This document shows positions 14,105-20,768 of a stretch of DNA of 20,768 nucleotides, in pieces. The stretch's first letter is position 1; each line of letters begins with the position of its first letter. Source of the stretch: a crenarchaeote SCGC AAA261-N23 (GTDB lineage Archaea; Thermoproteota; Thermoprotei; Gearchaeales; Gearchaeaceae). Position numbers and translations under genes: made by a program. Below the pieces are notes generated by a model, which made no database searches, had not been told where the DNA came from, and worked only from the letters and a program-made list of their open reading frames with translations. The stretch covers positions 1 to 20,768 of the forward strand of contig AQVQ01000017.1 in assembly GCA_000375685.1 (NCBI GenBank), in the 5' to 3' direction.

Positions 14105-14974
14105 TTATATCAAAAATAATGAAGGCAATATCAAGGCTACTAAAATAGTGAGAACCAAACCATTGACTACAAAGACCAGCGAATTTTGCTTTCCTAGTGT
14201 AGCAACAAGAATAGGTAATGTATCGTCCATGGTTGTTGCACCACCTAAGCTTATTAATGACACGTTACTCCCCCTTAAAAAAGGAACTGTAACAATGGTT
14301 AATTGCTCTCTAAGAAAGTTTGATAAAAAAGCAACAGTACCGTATAGAGGTGACGAATAATATGCTACAACGGGTCCAGCGAATGAATACCATCCCATTC
14401 CCATAGTTATTCCCAAAGAGAGTCTTAAATCTACATTAAAAATTAAAGAAGATATTATACCAGCTAAAATCCCACCTGAAACTGAAGTAAGGATTGATAA
14501 GAAAGCTTTTAAACCGCTCTTTTTTATTAATGCTAAAGATATCTCTGAACCGGTAAGGAGACCTACTAGTATAGCTAAAGCATAAAGTTCATAAGAAATT
14601 AAAGCATCAAAAGGTAAACTTAGATTTGTTAAAGTTCCAACTAACCAACCCAAAACAAGTACTAAGATAAAATATATTGGTGTCCTATTAAAAAGTAAGG
14701 TGGCATTTTTAACAACATTTTCTTTAGAGATAACATTTCCTATTAAGTATGTAATTGCTAAAGTGATTAATGTATAGGAAATAGATAAAAAAAGCACATT
14801 GCTCAACGTTATAACGTCCCTTATTACTGTGCCTCCCCAAAAGCTTACAGTGAATATTATAGATAAAACGCATGCAGTAAAAATTTTTTCCACATTTATC
14901 TTGAAAAATTTTCCTATGATAAGAAATATCAAGTATAAAAGGATGAATATTGTACCAAAGCTGAAGTCTGGCAT
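14105..14974 (-). CDS. lysO: Lysine exporter LysO family membrane protein
   Basis: Integral membrane protein of 289 residues with about eight hydrophobic helices and no signal peptide. The family signature is in the second half: ITMGMGWYSFAGPVVAYYSS, then AFLSNFLREQLTIVTVPFL, then ISLGGATTMDDTLPIL. These correspond to the conserved GMGWYSLAGP, SN-LRE and GGATSMD-TLP motifs of the LysO (DUF340) family, known in Escherichia coli to export lysine and the toxic analogue thialysine. Acid residues inside the membrane motifs are conserved. The substrate in this archaeon is inferred. It is transcribed away from hflX, with a TATA-like CATTTAAAAG about 30 bases before ATG 14974, so it is probably leaderless. 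Confidence 0.88.
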   Translation of the reverse strand: MPDFSFGTIFILLYLIFLIIGKFFKINVEKIFTACVLSIIFTVSFWGGTVIRDVITLSNVLFLSISYTLITLAITYLIGNVISKENVVKNATLLFNRTPIYFILVLVLGWLVGTLTNLSLPFDALISYELYALAILVGLLTGSEISLALIKKSGLKAFLSILTSVSGGILAGIISSLIFNVDLRLSLGITMGMGWYSFAGPVVAYYSSPLYGTVAFLSNFLREQLTIVTVPFLRGSNVSLISLGGATTMDDTLPILVATLGKQNSLVFVVNGLVLTILVALILPSLFLI

Positions 14975-15002
14975 TGTTTTTAAGATAAAAATAACGTCTC
15001 TT

Positions 15003-15037
15003 TTAAATGTTTCTCTACTAGAGTTAAAATTTTAATT
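15003..15037. promoter_or_regulatory. Divergent lysO/hflX promoter pair
   Basis: The 84-base gap between lysO and hflX carries two TATA-like cores pointing opposite ways: minus-strand ATTTAAAAG near 15003-15011 for lysO and plus-strand TTTTAATTA near 15029-15037 for hflX. Each is about 25-30 bases before its start codon, so both mRNAs should begin at or very near the start codon. Confidence 0.45.
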
Positions 15038-15058
15038 ATTCATAAATAATACATTCAA

Positions 15059-16165
15059 TTGTTGACTTTAGCATTAATTGGATACATTAAGGGTTTTCAA
15101 GATATAAGCAATATAGAGATAAAAGCAGAGGAATTTAGGAATATTGCAAAAGCACTTGGATATGAGGTATGCGATGTTATAAGCCAGTATGCAACAAGAA
15201 TAAATTCAGCTTTCCTTTTTGGCAGAGGAAAAGTTGAGGAAATTAAAAAGAAAATTTTACAATCGAACTGTGATACTTTTTTGGTTTACAATAGTCTGTC
15301 TACGATTCAAAAAATTAACCTAGAAAATCATCTAAAAGTAAAAGTATTAGATTACAATGACTTGATTCTCGAAATTTTTGATAAAAACGCGGGAGATAGA
15401 ATATCTAAGCTTCAAATTGAGCTTGCAGCTCTTCAAAGATTGATACCATATATAAAGAAAAAGATTTCTAAATCAGTTTTTAGAGATAGACCTGGTCCTA
15501 GAAGTTTGGGTGAGTACGCTTATCATAACGTTTTGAGACAGCTAATTTCAAGAAGGAAAAAAATTAGGGAAGAGATTGACTATTATAAACTTATAAAAGA
15601 AAAAGAAATATCCAGGAGAAAGGAAAATGGAAATAAAGTAGTTGCGTTATGCGGTTTTTATAATGCAGGAAAAACAAGTCTTTTCAATTCTCTAACAAAG
15701 CTTAATAAGCCTGTTTCTGATGTACCATTTACAACTTTATCAAGCAAATATTCAATGGTTTCTAGAGGCAAATTCGGTTTTACCGTTGTAGATACAATAG
15801 GTTTTGCCTTCGATCTTGATCCTTTCATTATAGATAGTTTTGAATTAACATTAATGGATATGAAGTATTCAGATTTGGCATTATTGGTGATAGATGCTTC
15901 AGATAAATTAAACATAATTGAAGAAAAGTTGAAGACTAGTTTAGAAATACTTGGAAAGCTTGGAATAAAAAAAGAAAGAATATTACCTGTTTTGAATAAG
16001 GTAGACCTAATCTATAAGTCAGATTTAATTGAAAGACAAAAGCTACTTGAAAATTATTTTAACAATTTAGAAATTCCTTACGTATCATCTACGGAAAAAT
16101 ATAATCTAGACTTACTTTTAGAAACCATTGTAAATAAACTTTTTTTCTCTTATGCAATTCCTTAA
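15059..16165 (+). CDS. hflX: GTPase HflX
   Basis: Ribosome-associated GTPase; bacterial HflX splits stalled or heat-stressed 70S ribosomes, and a Sulfolobus HflX structure is known. The 368-residue protein has the N-terminal HflX domain (FLFGRGKVEEIKKK, 53-65), the linking helices (GDRISKLQIELAALQRLIPY, then RPGPRSLGEYAYHNVLRQL), and a G domain: G1 GFYNAGKT (199-206), G2 PFTTLSSK (223-230), G3 DTIGF (245-249), G4 NKVD (313-316), G5 SST near the C terminus. The start is TTG 15059 or TTG 15062; no ATG fits, and the leaderless promoter supports 15059. Complete and intact. Confidence 0.92.
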   Translation: MLTLALIGYIKGFQDISNIEIKAEEFRNIAKALGYEVCDVISQYATRINSAFLFGRGKVEEIKKKILQSNCDTFLVYNSLSTIQKINLENHLKVKVLDYNDLILEIFDKNAGDRISKLQIELAALQRLIPYIKKKISKSVFRDRPGPRSLGEYAYHNVLRQLISRRKKIREEIDYYKLIKEKEISRRKENGNKVVALCGFYNAGKTSLFNSLTKLNKPVSDVPFTTLSSKYSMVSRGKFGFTVVDTIGFAFDLDPFIIDSFELTLMDMKYSDLALLVIDASDKLNIIEEKLKTSLEILGKLGIKKERILPVLNKVDLIYKSDLIERQKLLENYFNNLEIPYVSSTEKYNLDLLLETIVNKLFFSYAIP

Positions 16166-16245
16166 AGGATAAAAACATTAGACTATAGTTAGCTTAAATC
16201 TTATTAATTAAAAAAGGAAAAAGATTTCGATTTATATAAAGCTTG

Positions 16246-16824
16246 TTATTCTACCTTTATTTTCCTACCTTCTTTCTTCTCCTCTTTCTTCTTAAGCGTT
16301 ACCTCCAAAATTCCATTCGAATATGTAGCCTTTGAAGTATCTGGATCGACTGGCACATCTAGAGGCACTTCTTTATAGTACTTTATTTTCCCTGTTGTAG
16401 ATATTCTAAGCTTATTATCTACAACATCTAAATTAATTTCCTCTTTAGAAACGCCAGGAACTTCTGCAACAACCCTAACTTTATCTTCTTCTTCAATAAC
16501 ATCAACTAACGGTTCTCTTTCTTCACTGACTTCTATCATTTTAGAAGGTCTTCTGGAAGGCCTTACATTTCCAAATTCTCTAATTATTGGTTTACCATCA
16601 GGACCTATGGTTATTGAATAACCATAAACGAAAGGACCAAATTCTCTTATCGTTTTTGAACCTGATCTTTTTTCCCTTACTAATTCCTTAGGAACATTTT
16701 CCCATTCTTTTTCAAATTCCTTTATAGCATCTTCAAACCACTTCTCGAATTCTTTGAAGAAATCGTCGAAAAAGAATCTTCTTCTACGCCACCACCAACT
16801 GGGGAAATCTTCGTCTCCGCTCAT
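16246..16824 (-). CDS. hsp20: Small heat-shock protein, Hsp20/alpha-crystallin family
   Basis: ATP-independent holdase chaperone forming large cytoplasmic oligomers. The 192-residue protein has an alpha-crystallin domain at about 104-178 (LVDVIEEEDKVRVVAEVPGV, LDVVDNKLRIST, and the signature YSNGILEVTL), then a basic tail ending KIKVE, where the I-x-V motif is of the kind that docks into a neighbouring subunit. The N-terminal 40 residues are striking: three consecutive Trp, four Arg, then Phe/Glu/Lys-rich amphipathic helix (SWWWRRRRFFFDDFFKEF). ATG 16824 has a TATA-like AATTTATATTTTAC about 30 bases upstream, inside the 44-base gap after the deoxyhypusine synthase stop, so it can be induced separately. 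Confidence 0.92.
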   Translation of the reverse strand: MSGDEDFPSWWWRRRRFFFDDFFKEFEKWFEDAIKEFEKEWENVPKELVREKRSGSKTIREFGPFVYGYSITIGPDGKPIIREFGNVRPSRRPSKMIEVSEEREPLVDVIEEEDKVRVVAEVPGVSKEEINLDVVDNKLRISTTGKIKYYKEVPLDVPVDPDTSKATYSNGILEVTLKKKEEKKEGRKIKVE

Positions 16825-16868
16825 AGTAGGTAGATTTTCTTTTACGTAAAATATAAATTTTTATGAAA

Positions 16869-17882
16869 TTACAATGTTTCAATCAAATCTTTTAAATTTT
16901 TACCTTTTCTTTTGATTTTTTTCTCCAAAATTCCATGGACTAAGAAAGGCAAAGCTATTGTTGCATCGCAATAAACCGTGATCTTATTTGCATCTGAAGA
17001 AATCTTTCCCCAGCTTACAGCTTCTTCAAGCGTACATCCTGATAATCCTCCCCATTGAGGACTATCAGTAGTTATCTGGATTGCGTAATTATGAGGTTTC
17101 CTATCATTTTCTAAGCCATAGAAAGGAGCGGATATCGTTGCTATTTGGACAAAATCTTTAGGAACTCCTCCTCCTATATAAATAACTCCCGTTTTTTTAC
17201 TAAATGCTATGAGCTTTGATAATTCAACAAGATCTAAAGTTGCATCTATGGCTATAAGTTTTTTGTCATATATTTTCAACTTAGAAAGCGCTATTCCATA
17301 TCCACTATCTGCTAAAGCTGGAGAATAGATAGGCATACTTCTTAAATATGCAGAAGTTACTATACTGTTGATATTTTTGGAATATAGAAATGAACCGAAC
17401 TTCCAAAGAAATTCTCTTGAAGAATATACTTTGTTAGCATCCACCTCTTTTGCGAAAGAAAAAATAAGATTTTCCATTTTTGAATATTCTTCTTCATCAG
17501 CAAAAGTATCATAGAATCTATCAATTCTATATTTGAACAAATCTTCGTCATTAACGTAAGGAGAACCTTTATAGTAAGAAGCACCCATTGCTTCATAAAT
17601 ATCTTCAGAAATGTTTGCACCTGTAGATACTAGGACATCGATATAGTTTTCATCAATCAACCACTTTATTATTTTCCACATTCCAGCTGTGGATAAAGAA
17701 CCTGCTAAGCCCATAATGATAGTAGCTTCTTCATCGGTTAGCATTCTACATAAAATATCGAAAGCTTGTCCAAGACTTCTTCCTTGGAAAGAGATATCTT
17801 TCATACCTTCTAAAAGCTCAGATATAGTTTTTCTATTTACTTCGATTGTCCTAACCTTTTCCTTAAAATAAGGTTTTGTCAT
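16869..17882 (-). CDS. dys: Deoxyhypusine synthase
   Basis: Transfers an aminobutyl group from spermidine to a lysine of translation factor aIF5A, the first step of hypusine formation; found in archaea and eukaryotes. The 337-residue protein is of normal archaeal length. It has TIIMGLAGSLSTAGMWKII (54-72) and DVLVSTGANISEDIYEAMG (82-100), which form part of the NAD/spermidine site, IYIGGGVPKDFV (234-245), ITTDSPQWGGLSGCTLEEAVSWGKI with the catalytic Lys293 in the invariant WGK motif, and VYCDATIALPFLV. ATG 17882 is followed by TKPY; the TATA-like ATTTAAAACT about 28 bases upstream lies in the 49-base gap after the ade stop. Confidence 0.93.
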   Translation of the reverse strand: MTKPYFKEKVRTIEVNRKTISELLEGMKDISFQGRSLGQAFDILCRMLTDEEATIIMGLAGSLSTAGMWKIIKWLIDENYIDVLVSTGANISEDIYEAMGASYYKGSPYVNDEDLFKYRIDRFYDTFADEEEYSKMENLIFSFAKEVDANKVYSSREFLWKFGSFLYSKNINSIVTSAYLRSMPIYSPALADSGYGIALSKLKIYDKKLIAIDATLDLVELSKLIAFSKKTGVIYIGGGVPKDFVQIATISAPFYGLENDRKPHNYAIQITTDSPQWGGLSGCTLEEAVSWGKISSDANKITVYCDATIALPFLVHGILEKKIKRKGKNLKDLIETL

Positions 17883-17931
17883 TTTTATAAAATAGAAAAT
17901 TAAAAGTTTTAAATCCTTTATTTAAATTGTG

Positions 17932-19560
17932 TTATTTTGAAACTATTAAAGGAATAAATTCCTGCTTTTCTACATCGAATAATCCCCTATCACTGATTTT
18001 TAATTTAGGAATTACAAGAAGAGTCATAAAAGAGAGCGTTATTATTGGATTTGTCAGTCTGCACTCATGTAAAGCAAGAAATTCATGTATTTTTTCTATG
18101 TTTTCAGCAACGATGTTAGCTTCTTCGTTTGACATTAATCCTGCTATTGGCAAAGGTAGAATTTCAACATTGCTTTTATCCACAGCACATACACCACCTC
18201 CTTTTTCAATTAAGTTGTTAACCGCTTTTACAATCAAATCATTACTGCTTCCTGCACATACAATATTATGGGAGTCATGAGCTATTGTTGATGCTAAAGC
18301 GCAGTTCTTGAAACCAAAACCTTTAATAAAGCCAATAGAGAGATTACCATGTCCGTACCTTTCATAAACTATTATTTTTAAAATATCTTTTTCTTGATCA
18401 CTTTCTAGATATCCATCTTTTGTTTCTAATTCTTCGATCAAGTGATCTGTAACTATTTGATCGGGGATAATTCCTATTACATTTACTTTCTGCTTTTTTC
18501 CTTCGCCTCTTATTTTTATCATATTTAATTCTAAAGGTTTTGCAATTAAGGTATTACCTGTAGACTTTGGCCTTACATTGAAGGTAGCTTTTCCGTCTTT
18601 TGCTACTAGTTTACCTTCTATGTAAACTTCAATTACCCTGAACTCTTTTAAGTTATTTACAATTATTAAATCCGCATAATCTCCTTTTCTTAGAAGTCCT
18701 ACCGGGATCCTATAGTGCTTTACAGGATTTACTGTTACACATTTTATTGCTTTTACTGGATCAATTCCCAATTCTACAGCAGATGAGAGTAGCCTATCCA
18801 AATGGCCCTTAATAAGATCTGAAACTAAGATATCATCGCTAACTAAGAATGTTTCATATCCTTCTTTAATAAGATTTATTAGATCTTTCATGTTCTTGGC
18901 ATTTGAACCTTCTCTTATCATAATTTTCATGCCAAGCTTTGCTTTTTCTTTTGCTTCTTCATACGATACACTTTCATGATCCGTTGTAATGCCATAGGAA
19001 ATATACGTTTCAAGCTTTTTACCGCTTAGTAGAGGTGCATGACCGTCAATAACCTTCCCATATTTTTTTGCAATCTCTATTTTTGCAATCATTTCTTTTT
19101 CTCCGTTTATTACAGCTTCATAATTCATAACCTCCCCAAGAGCTACGACCTTTTCTAATTCAAACAATTTTTCAACTTCTTTTTCAGAAATGGTTCCACC
19201 GTTTGTTTCGAAAGGAGTAGCAGGAACACAGGATGGAGCAGTGAAAAACGCTTTCAATGGAGTATTTTTTGAATCCTCAATCATAAATAATATTACTTCA
19301 ATGCCCATAACGTTAGCGATTTCATGGGCATCAGCTATAACCGATACAGTTCCATGAGGAATAACAACTTCAGCAAACCTGCTTGGGCAAAGCATGCTAC
19401 TTTCAATGTGAATATGCGCATCGACAAAACCTGGAAGAATAAAGCGATTAAAATTTTTATTAACCTTCTTTATTTCTAAAATCCTATTTCCTCTAATATC
19501 AATCTCAGCAGGAAATATATCTTCATTTACTACGTCAACAATGTTTCCTTCAATCTTCAT
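17932..19560 (-). CDS. ade: Adenine deaminase
   Basis: Amidohydrolase that deaminates adenine to hypoxanthine in purine salvage. The 542-residue protein has the metal-binding start of the barrel FVDAHIHIESSM (His49, His51), PHGTVSVIADAHEIANVMG, DGHAPLLSGKKL, TDHESVSYEEA and FLVSDDILVSDL, followed by the family C-terminal half with AHDSHNIVCAGSSNDLIVKA, and GGGVCAVD. This full two-domain layout separates Ade from dihydroorotase-like relatives. ATG 19560 is the only good start; a TATA-like CTTAAATCC lies about 24 bases upstream, so leaderless transcription is likely. First gene of the minus-strand series ade, dys, hsp20. Confidence 0.93.
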   Translation of the reverse strand: MKIEGNIVDVVNEDIFPAEIDIRGNRILEIKKVNKNFNRFILPGFVDAHIHIESSMLCPSRFAEVVIPHGTVSVIADAHEIANVMGIEVILFMIEDSKNTPLKAFFTAPSCVPATPFETNGGTISEKEVEKLFELEKVVALGEVMNYEAVINGEKEMIAKIEIAKKYGKVIDGHAPLLSGKKLETYISYGITTDHESVSYEEAKEKAKLGMKIMIREGSNAKNMKDLINLIKEGYETFLVSDDILVSDLIKGHLDRLLSSAVELGIDPVKAIKCVTVNPVKHYRIPVGLLRKGDYADLIIVNNLKEFRVIEVYIEGKLVAKDGKATFNVRPKSTGNTLIAKPLELNMIKIRGEGKKQKVNVIGIIPDQIVTDHLIEELETKDGYLESDQEKDILKIIVYERYGHGNLSIGFIKGFGFKNCALASTIAHDSHNIVCAGSSNDLIVKAVNNLIEKGGGVCAVDKSNVEILPLPIAGLMSNEEANIVAENIEKIHEFLALHECRLTNPIITLSFMTLLVIPKLKISDRGLFDVEKQEFIPLIVSK

Positions 19561-19790
19561 ATATCTTTAATATTTTGGATTTAAGAAAAAATTGACGTAT
19601 AAATTTTTCTAGTGAATATTATCTTTTTGCTGATTTAATTACAAGAGGCGCTTTTAAATTTCATTATCATAATAGAACTAAAACCTCACTGTTTATGGCA
19701 GAATGCTGTCAGTAGTTCACAGATTAATTCTTTATAATAGTATGTTAACATATCTGTGGATTAGATCATCCTAAACTGGCCTCCTCACCA

Positions 19791-19821
19791 CTCTAGAATG
19801 GAGAGGGTTACACTTCTAGAG
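19791..19821. repeat. Inverted repeat CTCTAGAA ... TTCTAGAG
   Basis: Two perfect 8-base arms, 19791-19798 and 19814-19821, around a 15-base G-rich spacer. As RNA it would form a stable stem-loop; as DNA it could be a protein site. Confidence 0.5.
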
Positions 19822-19908
19822 AAGTTCATTGGTTTCCAGTATTGATTCGTAGGAACATTCTCATTTGCTGGACATTAGAAGAATTAGAGCTTTTTATGTT
19901 ATCTGGTT

Positions 19909-19989
19909 TTAAGAAACCTTCATTAAAAGGGTTCATTAAAAGGGTTGCCAGCCCAAAATCTGGATTCTATTAAGAATCCTTCATTAAAA
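19909..19989 (+). repeat. Direct repeats around the core TTCATTAAAA
   Basis: The 20-mer TTAAGAAACCTTCATTAAAA at 19909-19928 recurs with one mismatch at 19970-19989, 61 bases apart. Between them the 13-mer TTCATTAAAAGGG is perfectly duplicated in tandem (19919-19931 and 19932-19944). So the core TTCATTAAAA occurs three times in about 80 bases. Confidence 0.65.
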
Positions 19990-20091
19990 AGCAACGCTTT
20001 TGTAAGGTATTACTGAAATTTTTAATTTAATTTTAAGAAATTTAATAATTGTCTTATTGTATTACGCTATTGAATTAGGATAAGAATATAA

Positions 20092-20768
20092 TTAAGGTGT
20101 TTTCATATCTAATAAAATATTGTTGGCTATGTAATCGCTGTAAACAATTGAACCGTTTAAGATTTGCTTTGCAGCAACTACATTAAAGACTGTAAAGTTT
20201 CCGATTTCTAAAGATAAAGACTTAATTGGAATCCATGAATTGTTCAATGGATCATAAATTTGCATAGAATAACTTAATTTGCCTATCGCTATCCATTCTT
20301 CTTTACCATTGTTTAACTTTACGAAAATTGGCTGGTCTGCAAATCCAGATAACAATAACTGATTGTTTATGTTTAGCAAATAATTTGCCTTTTGTTCTTC
20401 AATTTTTACAACCGTTGCTTCGAATAATTTTCCAGTATTAGGATCATAGGAAAGTATTTTCATTCCTGGCTTTAATTCTTGAACAGGTATTTGTGAACCG
20501 TTGTATAATGCTATTTTTGTACCATATGCAACACAACCACCACCTGCTTGGGAAGCAATTATATAAACGCCCATTATAGGTATGCTAACATTTTGATTAT
20601 TTACTTGTAGTTTAAAATTGCTATCAGCAATGAATACATCGATAAGATAGTTGCTGGGCGCATTGTAGCCAACATCGGTTATAGCTGATGCCCATGAAAT
20701 CGCTAACGTTATGGGCATTGAAGTAATATTATTTATGATTGAGGATTCAAAAAATACTCCATTGAAAG
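20092..20768 (-). CDS. C-terminal part of a Hint-domain protein (5' end outside window)
   Basis: The minus-strand frame is open to the window edge, so ATG 20718 is internal and the true start lies outside. Counting from the first codon in the window, residues 1-72 are Asn/Ser/Ile-rich beta-type sequence, as in archaeal surface or secreted proteins. A Hint (hedgehog/intein) fold follows: GGGCVAYGTKIALYNGSQIP with Cys78 as the block-A nucleophile, VQELKPGMKILSYDPNTG, the block-B-like GFADQPIFVKL, EEWIAIGKLSYSMQIYDP, and FNVVAAKQILNGSIVYSDYI near the end. Block B normally has His in (T/A)DHP; here it is Gln145. No terminal His-Asn plus nucleophile is present, so it is not a standard splicing intein. 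The Hint fold is clear; activity and role are unknown. Confidence 0.7.
   Translation of the reverse strand, partial: FNGVFFESSIINNITSMPITLAISWASAITDVGYNAPSNYLIDVFIADSNFKLQVNNQNVSIPIMGVYIIASQAGGGCVAYGTKIALYNGSQIPVQELKPGMKILSYDPNTGKLFEATVVKIEEQKANYLLNINNQLLLSGFADQPIFVKLNNGKEEWIAIGKLSYSMQIYDPLNNSWIPIKSLSLEIGNFTVFNVVAAKQILNGSIVYSDYIANNILLDMKTP

Larger units (their letters stand above)
19561..20091. other. 530-base gene-free stretch with short repeats
   Basis: No frame longer than a few dozen codons on either strand looks like protein. The stretch holds the ade promoter at its left end, a perfect 8-base inverted repeat at 19791-19821, and a cluster of direct repeats at 19909-19989. A possible weak hairpin-rich segment lies at 19675-19720 (GAACTA ... 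TAGTTC). A non-coding RNA or a decayed mobile element are both possible; no C/D-box or tRNA pattern could be made out. Confidence 0.45.

Noticed and set aside
17360..17620. Minus-strand 86-codon frame inside deoxyhypusine synthase, and plus-strand frames inside dys and ade
   Set aside because: Alternative frames of well-identified genes without their own signals.
19700..19870. Possible tRNA or C/D-box RNA in the ade-Hint spacer
   Set aside because: No acceptor-stem/T-arm pattern and no properly spaced C and D boxes could be found by eye.
19909..19989. CRISPR-like array from the TTCATTAAAA repeats
   Set aside because: Repeat length, irregular spacing and the tandem copy without spacer do not fit a CRISPR array.

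Overview
The window is strongly AT-rich DNA from a thermoacidophilic archaeon, most likely of the order Sulfolobales (phylum Thermoproteota). The archaeal assignment rests on deoxyhypusine synthase, AlaX-type tRNA editing protein, a two-part HflX GTPase, a LysO exporter, TATA boxes sitting about 25-35 bases before start codons (near-leaderless genes), and GGTGA-type ribosome binding sites only where a leader exists. The order-level assignment is an inference from gene content and style; the genus cannot be named from the sequence alone.

Left block (1-5698): one tightly packed tetrapyrrole operon on the + strand, hemA (5' end outside the window), hemC, hemD, hemB, hemL, hemE. Neighbouring genes overlap by 1-8 bases, three times by the same ATG-N-A-TRA type of 8-base overlap. 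Together they turn glutamyl-tRNA into coproporphyrinogen III. A ferrochelatase gene lies further on at 12382-13281. It resembles the Bacillus coproporphyrin ferrochelatase, so this archaeon seems to make heme by a HemE/HemH-type route rather than only by the siroheme-based Ahb route usual in archaea.

Middle block (5699-12381): a patchwork of gene remnants and accessory genes separates hemE from hemH. It holds the 3' end of a xanthine dehydrogenase/CO dehydrogenase-type molybdenum hydroxylase large subunit, the 3' end of a probable cbiG coupled to an intact cbiE (cobalamin branch, which starts from the HemD product), a two-gene restriction-modification unit (REase 7691-8623, amino-methyltransferase 8725-10332), a convergent small-gene operon on the minus strand (78-codon basic protein, 24-codon micro-ORF, zinc-ribbon protein) with its own TATA box and palindrome, an in-frame chimera of a Cas3-like helicase fragment and the C-terminal half of an EamA transporter, and two further small remnants. 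This reads as a site of repeated insertion, deletion and decay.

Right block (12382-20768): housekeeping genes. hemH and alaX converge with overlapping stop codons. lysO (minus) and hflX (+) share a short divergent promoter region. hsp20, deoxyhypusine synthase and adenine deaminase follow on the minus strand, each with its own likely promoter. A 530-base gene-free stretch carries short direct and inverted repeats. The last gene is the 3' part of a secreted-looking protein containing a Hint (hedgehog/intein) fold in which the usual block-B His appears to be Gln.

No rRNA, tRNA, complete insertion sequence or CRISPR array was found.
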